IMG/VR virus record: IMGVR_UViG_3300047392_000113
Coordinates: 119,152 to 170,832 of that record
Source: a virus
Reading direction: 5' to 3' (one strand)
DNA: 51,681 nucleotides
Below, piece by piece: positions 28,809 through 36,394 of the stretch (position 1 is its first letter; each line of letters begins with the position of its first letter). A program made the translations under genes and the position numbers. Below the pieces are notes generated by a model, which did not search any database, was not told the DNA's origin, and saw nothing but the letters and a program-made list of their open reading frames with translations.

Positions 28809-29210
28809 ATGTCTTACTCAAATAATCCTACGTCGATTCTAGCTGGATCAGGTATCACAGTAACACCAACAACAGGCACTGGTGCCAATACAATCACAAT
28901 CAGCGCCAGCGGTGGCGGTTTTGTAGATATCAGAACTGCAGTTGCAACTCCAATTACAGTAGTGGCTGCAACTGATAACGTAATTGACGTTGCTGTTCCA
29001 GGTCCAGTAGCAGTTGCTGTTACATTACCTGCTGGTGTGCTTGGTCAAGAATTTACTATCAAAGATGGTCTTGGTTTAGCATCAGTAGCTACTCCAATCA
29101 CTATCACACCAGCTGCTGGTACTATTGATGGTGCAGCCACTGCAACTATTAGTGCACCTTATGGCGCATTAACTTTTGTCTATAATGGCACTGAGTGGTT
29201 GATTATCTAA
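28809..29210 (+). CDS. Virion-type beta-domain protein, paralogue 2
   Basis: The protein is 133 aa. Thr/Ala-rich N-terminus (N-N-P-T-S-I-L-A-G-S-G-I-T-V) then the shared domain: V-T-L-P-A-G-V-L-G-Q-E-F-T-I-K-D, I-T-P-A-A-G-T-I-D-G and Y-N-G-T-E-W-L-I-I at the end. AAAGGA upstream. Confidence 0.75.
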   Translation: MSYSNNPTSILAGSGITVTPTTGTGANTITISASGGGFVDIRTAVATPITVVAATDNVIDVAVPGPVAVAVTLPAGVLGQEFTIKDGLGLASVATPITITPAAGTIDGAATATISAPYGALTFVYNGTEWLII

Positions 29211-29211
29211 T

Positions 29212-29682
29212 ATGGCTTACAGCAGACAACCCAATGTCACTATTGCTGGTAGGGGAATGACGCAGAATCCTGCGCCAGTCCCTGTTGCTCCAGCTGGCAT
29301 AATTCAAGTAGGTTATGATGTTAACATAGCAACAACATCAACACTTGGAATTGTTCAGGTTGGATCTGGACTAGCAATCACACCTGCGGGTGTACTATCG
29401 GCAACTGGTAGCGGTAGTTCGCTGATCAATGTTAAACTTACATCAACGAACTACACAGCTACTGCCAATGATTATTACATCGGAGCAACATCTGGTGGTA
29501 TCACCATAACATTTCCAGCTGGTGTAGTTGGTAAGGTTTATGTTGTGAAGAATCAAGCAACATCAGGCAACATAACAGTAAAGGGCACTGGTCAGAATCT
29601 AGATCAATCAGGAGATAAAACTCTTGGTGGTAATGGTAGTCTGATTGCAGTGTTCGATGGAACACGCTGGAATCTTATTTAA
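29212..29682 (+). CDS. Virion-type beta-domain protein, paralogue 3
   Basis: The protein is 156 aa. N-terminus S-R-Q-P-N-V-T-I-A-G-R-G-M parallels paralogue 2; a G-I-V-Q-V-G-S-G-L strand as in fibre proteins precedes the shared domain (D-Y-Y-I-G-A, I-T-F-P-A-G, V-V-K-N, F-D-G-T-R-W-N-L-I). One base after the previous stop. Confidence 0.75.
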   Translation: MAYSRQPNVTIAGRGMTQNPAPVPVAPAGIIQVGYDVNIATTSTLGIVQVGSGLAITPAGVLSATGSGSSLINVKLTSTNYTATANDYYIGATSGGITITFPAGVVGKVYVVKNQATSGNITVKGTGQNLDQSGDKTLGGNGSLIAVFDGTRWNLI

Positions 29683-29691
29683 GGATAAAAT

Positions 29692-29901
29692 ATGAACTAC
29701 CCAGATGGAACTAAAATACCAGAATCTCTTCCACCTTCTTATCGTCTCGCAAGTACTTATGAAACAGGAGATCCAAGAACTATCGGTAAACGATGTAAAA
29801 ATTGTCAACGATATGATAATGGATATTGCTGGTGGTGGAATGCAAAAGTCAGAGATGATTATTATTGTGCGTCATGGGCGAAGATGGAGAAAACGAGATG
29901 A
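29692..29901 (+). CDS. Small Cys/Trp-rich metal-binding protein
   Basis: The protein is 69 aa. Four cysteines in the spacing C-x2-C-x6-C-x12-C end with C-A-S-W. This recalls a high-potential iron-sulfur or zinc site, but either is inference. Interesting given the Fe-S assembly genes at 17.8 kb. Its stop overlaps the next gene. Confidence 0.65.
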   Translation: MNYPDGTKIPESLPPSYRLASTYETGDPRTIGKRCKNCQRYDNGYCWWWNAKVRDDYYCASWAKMEKTR

Positions 29902-30251
29902 ATACTTTATGGAATAAAATCAAAGGAAAACTAAATGTCAAATTCACCAGAAGAAATTCAAGATCCGTCAGAACAACAACCGCAACCACAACCTACTATT
30001 CAACAGCTGATGAATTCTACATTGGAGTCTCTAGTGAGAAACCAGTTACAGTCTATCTACCAGCAGCTGCAGCAGATGGAAAAATCATTGTCGTCAAAGC
30101 AGAAATGAGACCACCACTTGGTAGTCGCAAAGTAAATATTGCAACAACAGATGGATCCAAAATAGATGGTTACAGTGATGCGTCAATTAATGTTTCTCAT
30201 GGTTATATTACTTTGATCCGTAATAACAACGAGTGGTATATCATAGGTTGA
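29898..30251 (+). CDS. Virion-type beta-domain protein, paralogue 4
   Basis: The protein is 117 aa from ATG 29898 (overlapping the previous TGA). A basic leader (K-F-T-R-R-N-S-R-S-V-R) precedes the shared domain: Y-S-T-A-D-E-F-Y-I-G-V, V-T-V-Y-L-P, I-V-V-K-A, K-I-D-G-Y and N-N-E-W-Y-I-I-G. The first half is overlapped in another frame by the frame at 29935. Confidence 0.72.
   Translation: MNTLWNKIKGKLNVKFTRRNSRSVRTTTATTTYYSTADEFYIGVSSEKPVTVYLPAAAADGKIIVVKAEMRPPLGSRKVNIATTDGSKIDGYSDASINVSHGYITLIRNNNEWYIIG
29935..30108 (+). CDS. Nested overlapping gene, Gln-rich 57-aa protein
   Basis: ATG 29935 has AAAGGA about 8 nt upstream and reads a 57-residue helical Gln-rich peptide starting MSNSPEEIQDPSEQQPQPQP and ending S-L-S-S-K-Q-K. 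It lies wholly within paralogue 4 in another frame. Composition is natural for a phage protein, and the host frame is supported by homology to its paralogues, so both frames look used. Confidence 0.5.
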   Translation: MSNSPEEIQDPSEQQPQPQPTIQQLMNSTLESLVRNQLQSIYQQLQQMEKSLSSKQK

Positions 30252-30338
30252 CGTTATTATAATTATCTGGTAAGATACTTCTCGTATTGATAATGATTTC
30301 AATACTTAATAGGAATATCCAATGACATAAGGAATATA

Positions 30339-30563
30339 ATGTGTTTTGAAAATCTACTTAAACAACATAACGATCTAAATCGACAACTAGCTGAAGAAGT
30401 TAGTAAGGACACTCAGAATCTAAAAGATTTGGCTGAGAATATGGCAGAATGCGCCACGAATATCCAAGGACAAGGATATGCAAGTTTTATTGCTTCACGT
30501 GAAAATTTTTTATCTGAATTGGAGAAATTTAGACGATGTTGGACAGATTTTCTTTATAAATAA
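30339..30563 (+). CDS. Small helical protein of unknown function
   Basis: The protein is 74 aa, three Cys, helical (N-L-L-K-Q-H-N-D-L-N-R-Q-L). AAGGAATATA precedes ATG 30339. Ends before three tandem hairpins, the last being a terminator. Unknown. Confidence 0.6.
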   Translation: MCFENLLKQHNDLNRQLAEEVSKDTQNLKDLAENMAECATNIQGQGYASFIASRENFLSELEKFRRCWTDFLYK

Positions 30564-30567
30564 AAGA

Positions 30568-30629
30568 CCTGACTTCCGTCAGGACTCCACCGAAAGGTGT
30601 TCGAGCAGTGCTAGTCACTGCTCTTTTTT
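30568..30629 (+). terminator. Tandem hairpins ending in a Rho-independent terminator
   Basis: CCTGAC-TTCC-GTCAGG, then CACC-GAAA-GGTG, then GAGCAGTG (30603-30610) with CACTGCTC (30616-30623) followed by TTTTTT. Insulates the RNA pair at 30.69-31.19 kb. Confidence 0.88.
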
Positions 30630-30653
30630 CCCTAAAATTTCTTGAAATAAGTG

Positions 30654-30682
30654 TTGACTTGTAAGAAGTTTTGATGTATAAT
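30654..30682 (+). promoter_or_regulatory. Sigma70-type promoter for the large structured RNA
   Basis: TTGACT (30654-30659), 17-bp spacer, TATAAT (30677-30682). Predicted start near 30689, 6 nt before helix 1 of the RNA. Confidence 0.88.
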
Positions 30683-30689
30683 AATGTTT

Positions 30690-30980
30690 GTGTTGGGATG
30701 AATTCAGCAGTTCAAAAACTACTGACTTAAGAGTAGCCCACTACAGGAGGAAACATCGTAAGGTGTCAATTTTGTGGGCTAGGTTGGTAAAGACTATTGC
30801 ATGCTCTTATGCCTTGTGACCCCTATTAGGAGTCAGATAGTTACGCCCGAATGCGTACCTAGTGCCTGTCACACAGGATAAGCCGATGAGAATTCGGATG
30901 ATTTTTCGTGGGGTTCACCTTGACAGGGGCACGATGTTTTCAAGTAAAACTACTCGATTAGCCCGATCATCCCGTTGACT
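30690..30980 (+). ncRNA. Large structured RNA with the recurrent pseudoknot ends (copy 6)
   Basis: Helix 1 GGGATGA (30695-30701) with TCATCCC (30967-30973): the outer A-U pair of other copies is G-C here, a compensatory change. CAGC (30705-30708) faces GTTG (30974-30977). The 265-nt interior holds hairpins TAGCCCAC/GTGGGCTA (with ACATC-GTAA-GGTGT), GACTAT/ATAGTT, TGAC/GTCA, CCTGT/ACAGG, TCGTG/CACGA and GTTTT/AAAAC. No substantial open frame. Directly upstream of the Ro60-like gene. Confidence 0.7.
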
Positions 30981-31003
30981 TGCAATTATATTTGATGTAT
31001 AAT
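30975..31003 (+). promoter_or_regulatory. Sigma70-type promoter for the second RNA and the Ro60-like gene
   Basis: TTGACT (30975-30980), 17-bp spacer, TATAAT (30998-31003). The -35 overlaps the GTTG of the upstream RNA. Start near 31010, again 6 nt before helix 1. Confidence 0.88.
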
Positions 31004-31009
31004 TGTGTT

Positions 31010-31194
31010 TTAGTTAGGATAGGTTCAGCAAACAATTTATTTGGTGGCTCCATGCCACCACTTAGAACTGAAAGAACTGTGATAACTACTGGAGCCTGTA
31101 TGGGCTTTGAAGGTGGTTATCGTGTGACGGTTCTCTCAAGGTGAGTTTCGATTTCTCACTGGAAACAAAAAGAAGGAAACTATCCTGTTGTTTT
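31010..31194 (+). ncRNA. Structured RNA with the recurrent pseudoknot ends (copy 5), leader of the Ro60-like gene
   Basis: Helix 1 AGGATAG (31016-31022) with CTATCCT (31180-31186); CAGC (31026-31029) and GTTG (31187-31190). Inside: GGTGGC/GCCACC, AGAACT/GGTTCT enclosing a 9-bp GATAACTAC / GTGGTTATC arm, and GTGAG/CTCAC. It ends about 43 nt before the start codon, so it could be a processed RNA, a cis-regulatory leader, or both. Confidence 0.7.
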
Positions 31195-31236
31195 GATTTA
31201 GGCTTTTATTGCCTGTTATTTGTAAAGGAGTGTCAT

Positions 31237-32673
31237 ATGAACACTTTCGTTTCTGCGGTTCAAAATCAATCCACTCGTACTACTAATGGTATGGTGGCTC
31301 GCAAGTCTACTGCATCTGCATGCGTAGACCTGTTTTTCAAAATCGGTGCTTCACGTGGTAAAGACATCACTAAGGACTTTGTTGCTGCTTATGTAGAAAA
31401 CAAAGACATCGCATTGCGTATCGCCCAATGGGTTCGTGATGCTCGTGGTGGTGCTGGCGAACGTGAATTGTTCCGTCAAATTCTTGCTTACTTGGATAAG
31501 CATGACCCAGATGCAGCTGCACAGCTGTTGATGAAGGTTCCAGAGATCGGTCGTTGGGATGACATCTTTGTCGTGAAGAACGACAAGCTGAAGTTCCAAG
31601 CATTCTCTATGCTGGGCGATGCCCTGCGTGCAAAGAATGGTCTGGCTGCTAAGTGGACTCCACGTAAGGGTGAGTTGGCTGTTGAAATTCGTAATTTCTT
31701 CGGTATGACTCCAAAGTTCTATCGTAAGTCTCTTGTTGAATTGACTAAGGTCGTTGAACAAGAAATGTGCGCTAAGAACTGGGATGAAATCAACTTCTCT
31801 CACGTACCTTCTGTGGCACATGCTCGTTATAAGAAGGCATTTTTCCGTAACACTCAAGAGTACGCTAAGTACGTTGCAGAGTTGGTCAAGGATCCTAAGG
31901 ATCGCACTATCCAAGTGAAGATCAACGCTGGTGCTGTGTACCCATATGATGTGTTGAAGGGTGTTATCGGTGCTTACAGCAAGAACTACAACTCTACTGA
32001 GTTGGGTGCGTTGCAAGCACAATGGGACGCTATGGAAAATTTCATCGGTGACGCTAACGTGTTGCCATTGGTGGACGTTTCTGGTTCCATGACTTGTAAG
32101 GCTGGTGGTGTGAAGTCTACTTCACAAACTACTTGCTTGGATGTTGCAGTTTCTCTTGGTCTGTACTGTGCAGACAAGAACAAGGGTAAGTTCAAGGATA
32201 CGTTCTTGACTTTCTCTGGTTCTCCAGAACTGTTGCACCTAAAGGGTGACATCGTTAAGAAGGTACAACAAATGGTAACTTCTAACTGGGGTATGAATAC
32301 TGACTTGATCAAGGCGATGGACAAGATCCTTCGTGTTGCCAAGGAAGGTAACGTACCACAAGAAGAAATGCCAGAAGTTCTTCTGATCATGTCAGACATG
32401 CAGTTTGATGCTTGCGCTCGTTTCGATGACTCAGCAATGAAGATGATCGAACGCAAGTTCACTGACGCTGGATACGATCTCCCAAAGATCGTGTTCTGGA
32501 ACTTGAATGCGCACGACAACGTGCCAGTCAAGTATGACACTCGTGGCGTAGCCCTTGTGTCTGGTTTCTCGCCAGCCATCATGGTATCCGTACTTGGTGG
32601 CGACACTGATAACTTCACCCCAGAAGCTATCATGTTGAAGGCGGTTATGTCTGATCGTTACAACCTAGTCTAA
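31237..32673 (+). CDS. Ro60/TROVE-like RNA-binding protein with vWA domain (DUF2828-type)
   Basis: The protein is 478 aa. The N-terminal 270 residues are helical repeats with W-V-R-D-A-R-G-G-A-G-E-R-E-L-F near 66-79 and G-R-W-D-D near 105, typical of TROVE/DUF2828 proteins. A vWA domain follows with the MIDAS D-V-S-G-S near 280-284 and a later S-D-M-Q-F-D. Ro60 proteins bind the ends of misfolded RNAs in their ring and Y RNAs on the outside. ATG 31237 has AAAGGAG upstream; a longer in-frame start at 31141 would fall inside the leader RNA. Two structured RNAs and a tRNA array nearby fit an RNA-binding role. Confidence 0.85.
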   Translation: MNTFVSAVQNQSTRTTNGMVARKSTASACVDLFFKIGASRGKDITKDFVAAYVENKDIALRIAQWVRDARGGAGERELFRQILAYLDKHDPDAAAQLLMKVPEIGRWDDIFVVKNDKLKFQAFSMLGDALRAKNGLAAKWTPRKGELAVEIRNFFGMTPKFYRKSLVELTKVVEQEMCAKNWDEINFSHVPSVAHARYKKAFFRNTQEYAKYVAELVKDPKDRTIQVKINAGAVYPYDVLKGVIGAYSKNYNSTELGALQAQWDAMENFIGDANVLPLVDVSGSMTCKAGGVKSTSQTTCLDVAVSLGLYCADKNKGKFKDTFLTFSGSPELLHLKGDIVKKVQQMVTSNWGMNTDLIKAMDKILRVAKEGNVPQEEMPEVLLIMSDMQFDACARFDDSAMKMIERKFTDAGYDLPKIVFWNLNAHDNVPVKYDTRGVALVSGFSPAIMVSVLGGDTDNFTPEAIMLKAVMSDRYNLV

Positions 32674-32810
32674 CTAGGACGGGACGCATTGACTGGTGTG
32701 CGTAATCACCAGTCACTATAATGAAGCACATTGCTGAAGTTGGTTCAGTTAGACAGGGAGATCCAATTGCCCATGTCGTTAGTGTGTTTCATTATGGTAT
32801 AAATACATAT

Positions 32811-33545
32811 ATGAAAACATACAGTGTAGAAAAGTTCGACAATATAATAGATGAAGACCTCCAGTGGAGAGTCTGGGACTATATTCAAAACCAGACATTC
32901 CACGCAACTAGGAAAAATGTATCATATCCTAAAGTTGGATCTGTAATCTACTATAAACCTATCGATAATAAAAAAGAGTATCTTGACGACTCTGTTCCTT
33001 CTGTGAACAACCAGTATATGCACAGATGCGTGTTTGGTATGCGTGGTGAAGGGCATCCAGTCATATTAGAACTCTGGGAGCAGATCAATTCCCACTTTGG
33101 AAATAAATTTTTTATTGATGGGGATGTAGAAGGTATAGCTGACCCCAATCTAAAACCTAACTATTCTATGTGCTATGTGAATGCGCAACCAGAAGAAACG
33201 ATCAAACGTTCTCACGGTATTCATAGAGATACAATTGATCTTCAAGAAGAAACACACTATACGTTATTGTATATTGCCAATCCAACTTGGTATCCTACTT
33301 GGATGGGTGAGAATATCTTTTATTCTGATGATGAAACCACTGGTGACAAACAGCAATTTCAAAGAGGTTATGGTCAATCAAGAGGATTTGGTGTTGGAGA
33401 ACCATTTGAAATTATTTCTCCAAAACCTGGAAGAGTTATTCTTTATGATGGTAGAACATTACACACTACTAGACCAGTAGCACCATGGGCGGACAAGATG
33501 CGTTATGCTGTAGTGTTCAGAATACGAAAACGTAGAGATAAATAA
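32811..33545 (+). CDS. 2OG-Fe(II) oxygenase, prolyl-hydroxylase-like
   Basis: The protein is 244 aa from ATG 32811; the frame is open to ATG 32721, neither with a good ribosome binding site, and TATAAATA at 32798 lies between them. S-H-G-I-H-R-D-T gives the H-x-D iron ligands, Y-D-G-R-T-L-H-T-T-R-P the distal His and the 2-oxoglutarate Arg near the end. First gene of the 32.7-42 kb metabolic cluster. Substrate unknown. Confidence 0.78.
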   Translation: MKTYSVEKFDNIIDEDLQWRVWDYIQNQTFHATRKNVSYPKVGSVIYYKPIDNKKEYLDDSVPSVNNQYMHRCVFGMRGEGHPVILELWEQINSHFGNKFFIDGDVEGIADPNLKPNYSMCYVNAQPEETIKRSHGIHRDTIDLQEETHYTLLYIANPTWYPTWMGENIFYSDDETTGDKQQFQRGYGQSRGFGVGEPFEIISPKPGRVILYDGRTLHTTRPVAPWADKMRYAVVFRIRKRRDK

Positions 33546-33551
33546 AAATAT

Positions 33552-33627
33552 GCGGGTATAGCTCAGTTGGTAGAGCACTTCCTTGCCAAGGAAGATGTCG
33601 AGAGTTCGAGTCTCTTTGCCCGCTCCA
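33552..33627 (+). tRNA. tRNA-Gly(GCC)
   Basis: Isolated from the main array. Acceptor GCGGGTA/TGCCCGC, canonical D-arm, anticodon loop TTGCCAA in CTTCC/GGAAG, T-arm GAGAG-TTCGAGT-CTCTT, discriminator T, CCA encoded. Confidence 0.95.
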
Positions 33628-33667
33628 AACATTATGGTACATAATAGTAAAATAAATAATGGCGATC

Positions 33668-33707
33668 AACACACGATTCATAAAACGGATCGTGTGTTTT
33701 CTTTTTT
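33668..33707 (+). terminator. Rho-independent terminator
   Basis: AACACACGAT (33668-33677) pairs with ATCGTGTGTT (33689-33698), then TTCTTTTTT. Separates the Ro60/oxygenase/tRNA-Gly unit from the next operon. Confidence 0.9.
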
Positions 33708-33722
33708 GTACAATCGAATGTG

Positions 33723-34229
33723 ATGTTCTTCCAAATATTAAACTTACCACCATTCCCAGAAAAGTATATCAAAGAAGCATACACTGCGAAATATACGCAG
33801 ATGTATAGTCCAGATCAACTGCGTGCATTCTCTTCATTTAACAATACAAAATTTGTTAAGATGATGCAAGATAAATTCGGTGTTCGTGGTGGGTTGTATA
33901 TGAAGAACACACCAATGTCTTATTACGACTGGCATACTGATATGGGGAGACAATGTTCGTTGAACTGGCTTCTTCAGAATAACTGTGGTAAAGCGTTCTA
34001 TAGAGAAAATATCAATTCATCAGCTGGTTCTAAATCCATAACATATAATCTAACGAAGATTGATTACACTTTATACAAACCAACTTTGCTTAATGTGACT
34101 AAAGAACACTGCGTTATAAATGATACTACAGAAGATAGAATCATATTCAGTATGAGTATTGATGTACCTTTCGAAGAAGTTCTCCAATATCTTTCTACTA
34201 CGGTAATTGATGATTATGAATCTTGCTAA
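33723..34229 (+). CDS. 2OG-oxygenase-like small phage protein
   Basis: The protein is 168 aa (GTG 33720 is an alternative start). Y-D-W-H-T-D near residue 60 supplies an H-x-D pair followed by C-S-L-N-W-L-L; a later E-H-C-V-I-N and R-I-I-F-S-M near 145 could supply the distal His and Arg. Reduced compared with standard oxygenases; a phage-specific branch is likely. Overlaps the ligase gene by 14 bp. Confidence 0.6.
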   Translation: MFFQILNLPPFPEKYIKEAYTAKYTQMYSPDQLRAFSSFNNTKFVKMMQDKFGVRGGLYMKNTPMSYYDWHTDMGRQCSLNWLLQNNCGKAFYRENINSSAGSKSITYNLTKIDYTLYKPTLLNVTKEHCVINDTTEDRIIFSMSIDVPFEEVLQYLSTTVIDDYESC

Positions 34230-35655
34230 CGTTATCGACAAAAAACTAGCAAATAGTCTGTTTCTGATATGTGTTGATAAAGATGGCGTATCAAAGAAGT
34301 ATACCTACATAAATTTAGATGAACATTCTAGCTGGTTTGCTCGTTCTCTTTTAAAGAGAGGATTGGTGCAGGGTGATTCTATTGCTATCTTATCAAACAA
34401 CAGTTTCGAATATGCTGTCGCTTATTATGGTGCTCTTAAAGCTGGCATCGTTGCTGTGCTCGTCAATAACAAAATGAGCAGCACAGAGATTGAGTATGTG
34501 CTCACTGATAGTGGCTCTAAGATTCTATTTTCTGAAGATGAAAGACAATTCAGCATACCAACAATCAAGATGAATGAGTTAGAACTTTTCTACGATGTAG
34601 GAGAGTTCGATACTCTCCAGCTGGAAAGTTCAGCACATGCGGTCTGCATGTATACATCGGGTTCAACTGGTATTCCAAAGGGTGTTGTTTACTCTCATGG
34701 TCAGCATTATTGGTCTATTGATAGACACTCACAGGAAGAAAATCCTGTAGATAAATTCAGAAAAGTTAAGACTCTAATCATCACACCACTATATCATCTT
34801 AATGGATTGGCTGGTTTTGAGATTCAGATAAAGAAAGGTAACGTGATCGTTACATTGTCTAAGTTTGATTCTTCGATTGCTCTTAAAGCGATAGAAGAAC
34901 ATAAGGTTAATGTTATTGCAACTATCACAACCACGATGGCTCTGGTGGCTAACAATCCAGCTGTAGTTAATACAGATGTTAGTTCTGTTAAATCTATCCG
35001 CATCGGTAGTTCTATCACGACAGAATCCACAATCAATAAAATAAAGAAACATTTTCCACGTGCATCAATCTTAATCACATATGGAACTACTGAAACTGGT
35101 CCAGGGATGTTTGGGCAACACCCACAAAAGAAAAAATCTCCATTAACGAGTGTTGGGTATCCACTAAAGGGTATCGAGTATAGGATCGTTGATGGTGTTC
35201 TGCAGATTAAGACGCCATCCATTATGGCAGACTATAAAAATAAGAAAGAGTTATTCGACAGCAGATTCACCGAAGATGGTTTCTATATAACTGGTGACTT
35301 ATTTGAAGTAGATGCAGATGGATTCTACTACTGTTTGGGTAGATCAGACGAGATGTTTAAGTCTGGTGGTAATATCGTATACCCATCTGAGATAGAAAAC
35401 TTATTAGAGTCGCATCCACAAATATCGATGGCTGCTGTTATTGCAGTTGAAGATGAGTTGAAACAATTCCTACCTGTGGCATTCGTGGTTGCAGATGGAT
35501 TAACTGAACAAGATGTCAAGAACTATATACTATCTAAGACCGCTGCATATAAGCACCCACGTAAGGTTATCTTCCTTGAAACGATGCCTACTATCGGTAG
35601 TGGTAAAATTGATAAAGTGAAACTCAAACAACATTATAAGGAACATTATGTTTGA
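34216..35655 (+). CDS. Acyl-adenylating ligase (acyl-CoA synthetase-like)
   Basis: The protein is 479 aa. ANL-superfamily cores are intact: Y-T-S-G-S-T-G-I-P-K-G near 147-157 (phosphate loop), Y-G-T-T-E-T-G near 290, Y-I-T-G-D near 355, G-R-S-D-E-M-F-K-S-G-G hinge near 370 and the C-terminal lysine in G-S-G-K-I-D-K. It activates a carboxylic acid as acyl-AMP and then probably loads CoA or a carrier. No carrier protein is visible. ATG 34216 or 34210. Confidence 0.9.
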   Translation: MNLANVIDKKLANSLFLICVDKDGVSKKYTYINLDEHSSWFARSLLKRGLVQGDSIAILSNNSFEYAVAYYGALKAGIVAVLVNNKMSSTEIEYVLTDSGSKILFSEDERQFSIPTIKMNELELFYDVGEFDTLQLESSAHAVCMYTSGSTGIPKGVVYSHGQHYWSIDRHSQEENPVDKFRKVKTLIITPLYHLNGLAGFEIQIKKGNVIVTLSKFDSSIALKAIEEHKVNVIATITTTMALVANNPAVVNTDVSSVKSIRIGSSITTESTINKIKKHFPRASILITYGTTETGPGMFGQHPQKKKSPLTSVGYPLKGIEYRIVDGVLQIKTPSIMADYKNKKELFDSRFTEDGFYITGDLFEVDADGFYYCLGRSDEMFKSGGNIVYPSEIENLLESHPQISMAAVIAVEDELKQFLPVAFVVADGLTEQDVKNYILSKTAAYKHPRKVIFLETMPTIGSGKIDKVKLKQHYKEHYV

Positions 35656-36394
35656 ACAGCTACATTCTTTAATTGGGCAGACAGTCGTTATTACTGGAGC
35701 GAATGGAGCAATCGCCAGAGCAGCAGCAAAACGTCTTCGTGGTCTTGGTGCCAATATAACTGGAATCGCAAGAACAGATAGCGAAGAAGTCAGAAAGTTT
35801 TATGCATCTGAAGAAGTCGAGGGTACACTGTTTATCGCAGATGTTACGGATACCGATTTAATACAACAAATTGTGTCTAAAATTACACAATGTGATATCT
35901 TGATCAACAACGCTGGTTGGACTAAAGCAGTACCACACCACGACCTAGCTGGTTTATCTGATGATGACATCGATAAAATGTTAAACGTGAATCTTAAATC
36001 AGTCTACACTACCACAAGAGCATTCCTACCTCTGCTACGCCAGAGCAACTACGGAACGATCATTAACATCTCCTCTGCTTCTGCCAATGGAGCAGGATAT
36101 GGTAGCAATGTTATGTATTCAGCAACCAAGTCTGCTATCAATTCACTAACAAAGGATTGGGCGAGAGCATTGGCACCGAAGGTTCGTGTTCTTTCTATTT
36201 CACCACCTCTTGTTATGGATTCTGACTTTTCTGGTTGGAGCAGAGATGATAAAATCAAACGTGGAATGAAACTACCTCTGAAGAGAGGATCCAACACAGA
36301 AGATATCGCCAACGCCATCGAAGCATATCTAACTAAAATCCGATTTGCCACTGGCGTTGATGTTATCGTCGATGGTGGGAGAAATTTACAATGA
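35648..36394 (+). CDS. Short-chain dehydrogenase/reductase (FabG-like)
   Basis: The protein is 248 aa. NAD(P) motif T-G-A-N-G-A-I-A near residue 16, N-N-A-G-W near 91, S-S-A-S-A near 139 and catalytic Y-S-A-T-K near 153 define a classical SDR. Probably reduces a 3-oxoacyl group or similar. Overlaps the ligase by 8 bp and the BKACE gene by 4 bp. Confidence 0.92.
   Translation: MFEQLHSLIGQTVVITGANGAIARAAAKRLRGLGANITGIARTDSEEVRKFYASEEVEGTLFIADVTDTDLIQQIVSKITQCDILINNAGWTKAVPHHDLAGLSDDDIDKMLNVNLKSVYTTTRAFLPLLRQSNYGTIINISSASANGAGYGSNVMYSATKSAINSLTKDWARALAPKVRVLSISPPLVMDSDFSGWSRDDKIKRGMKLPLKRGSNTEDIANAIEAYLTKIRFATGVDVIVDGGRNLQ

Noticed and set aside
30690-30980. Identification of the large RNA as RNase P RNA, tmRNA, GOLLD or ROOL
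   Set aside because: I could not find the conserved RNase P or tmRNA signatures (only a loose AGGAGGAAAC word), and the length is much below GOLLD/ROOL; a covariance search would decide.
31141-31236. N-terminal extension of the Ro60-like protein from GTG 31141
   Set aside because: Lies inside a folded leader RNA (GTGAG/CTCAC and helix 1 strand); AAAGGAG supports ATG 31237.
31351-32633. Two long minus-strand frames opposite the Ro60-like gene
   Set aside because: The + strand protein has clear TROVE/vWA motifs; antisense frames follow from its codon composition.
32689-32722. Promoter TTGACT...TATAAT before the first oxygenase gene
   Set aside because: Spacer is 22 bp and the elements lie across a GACTGGTG/CACCAGTC hairpin.
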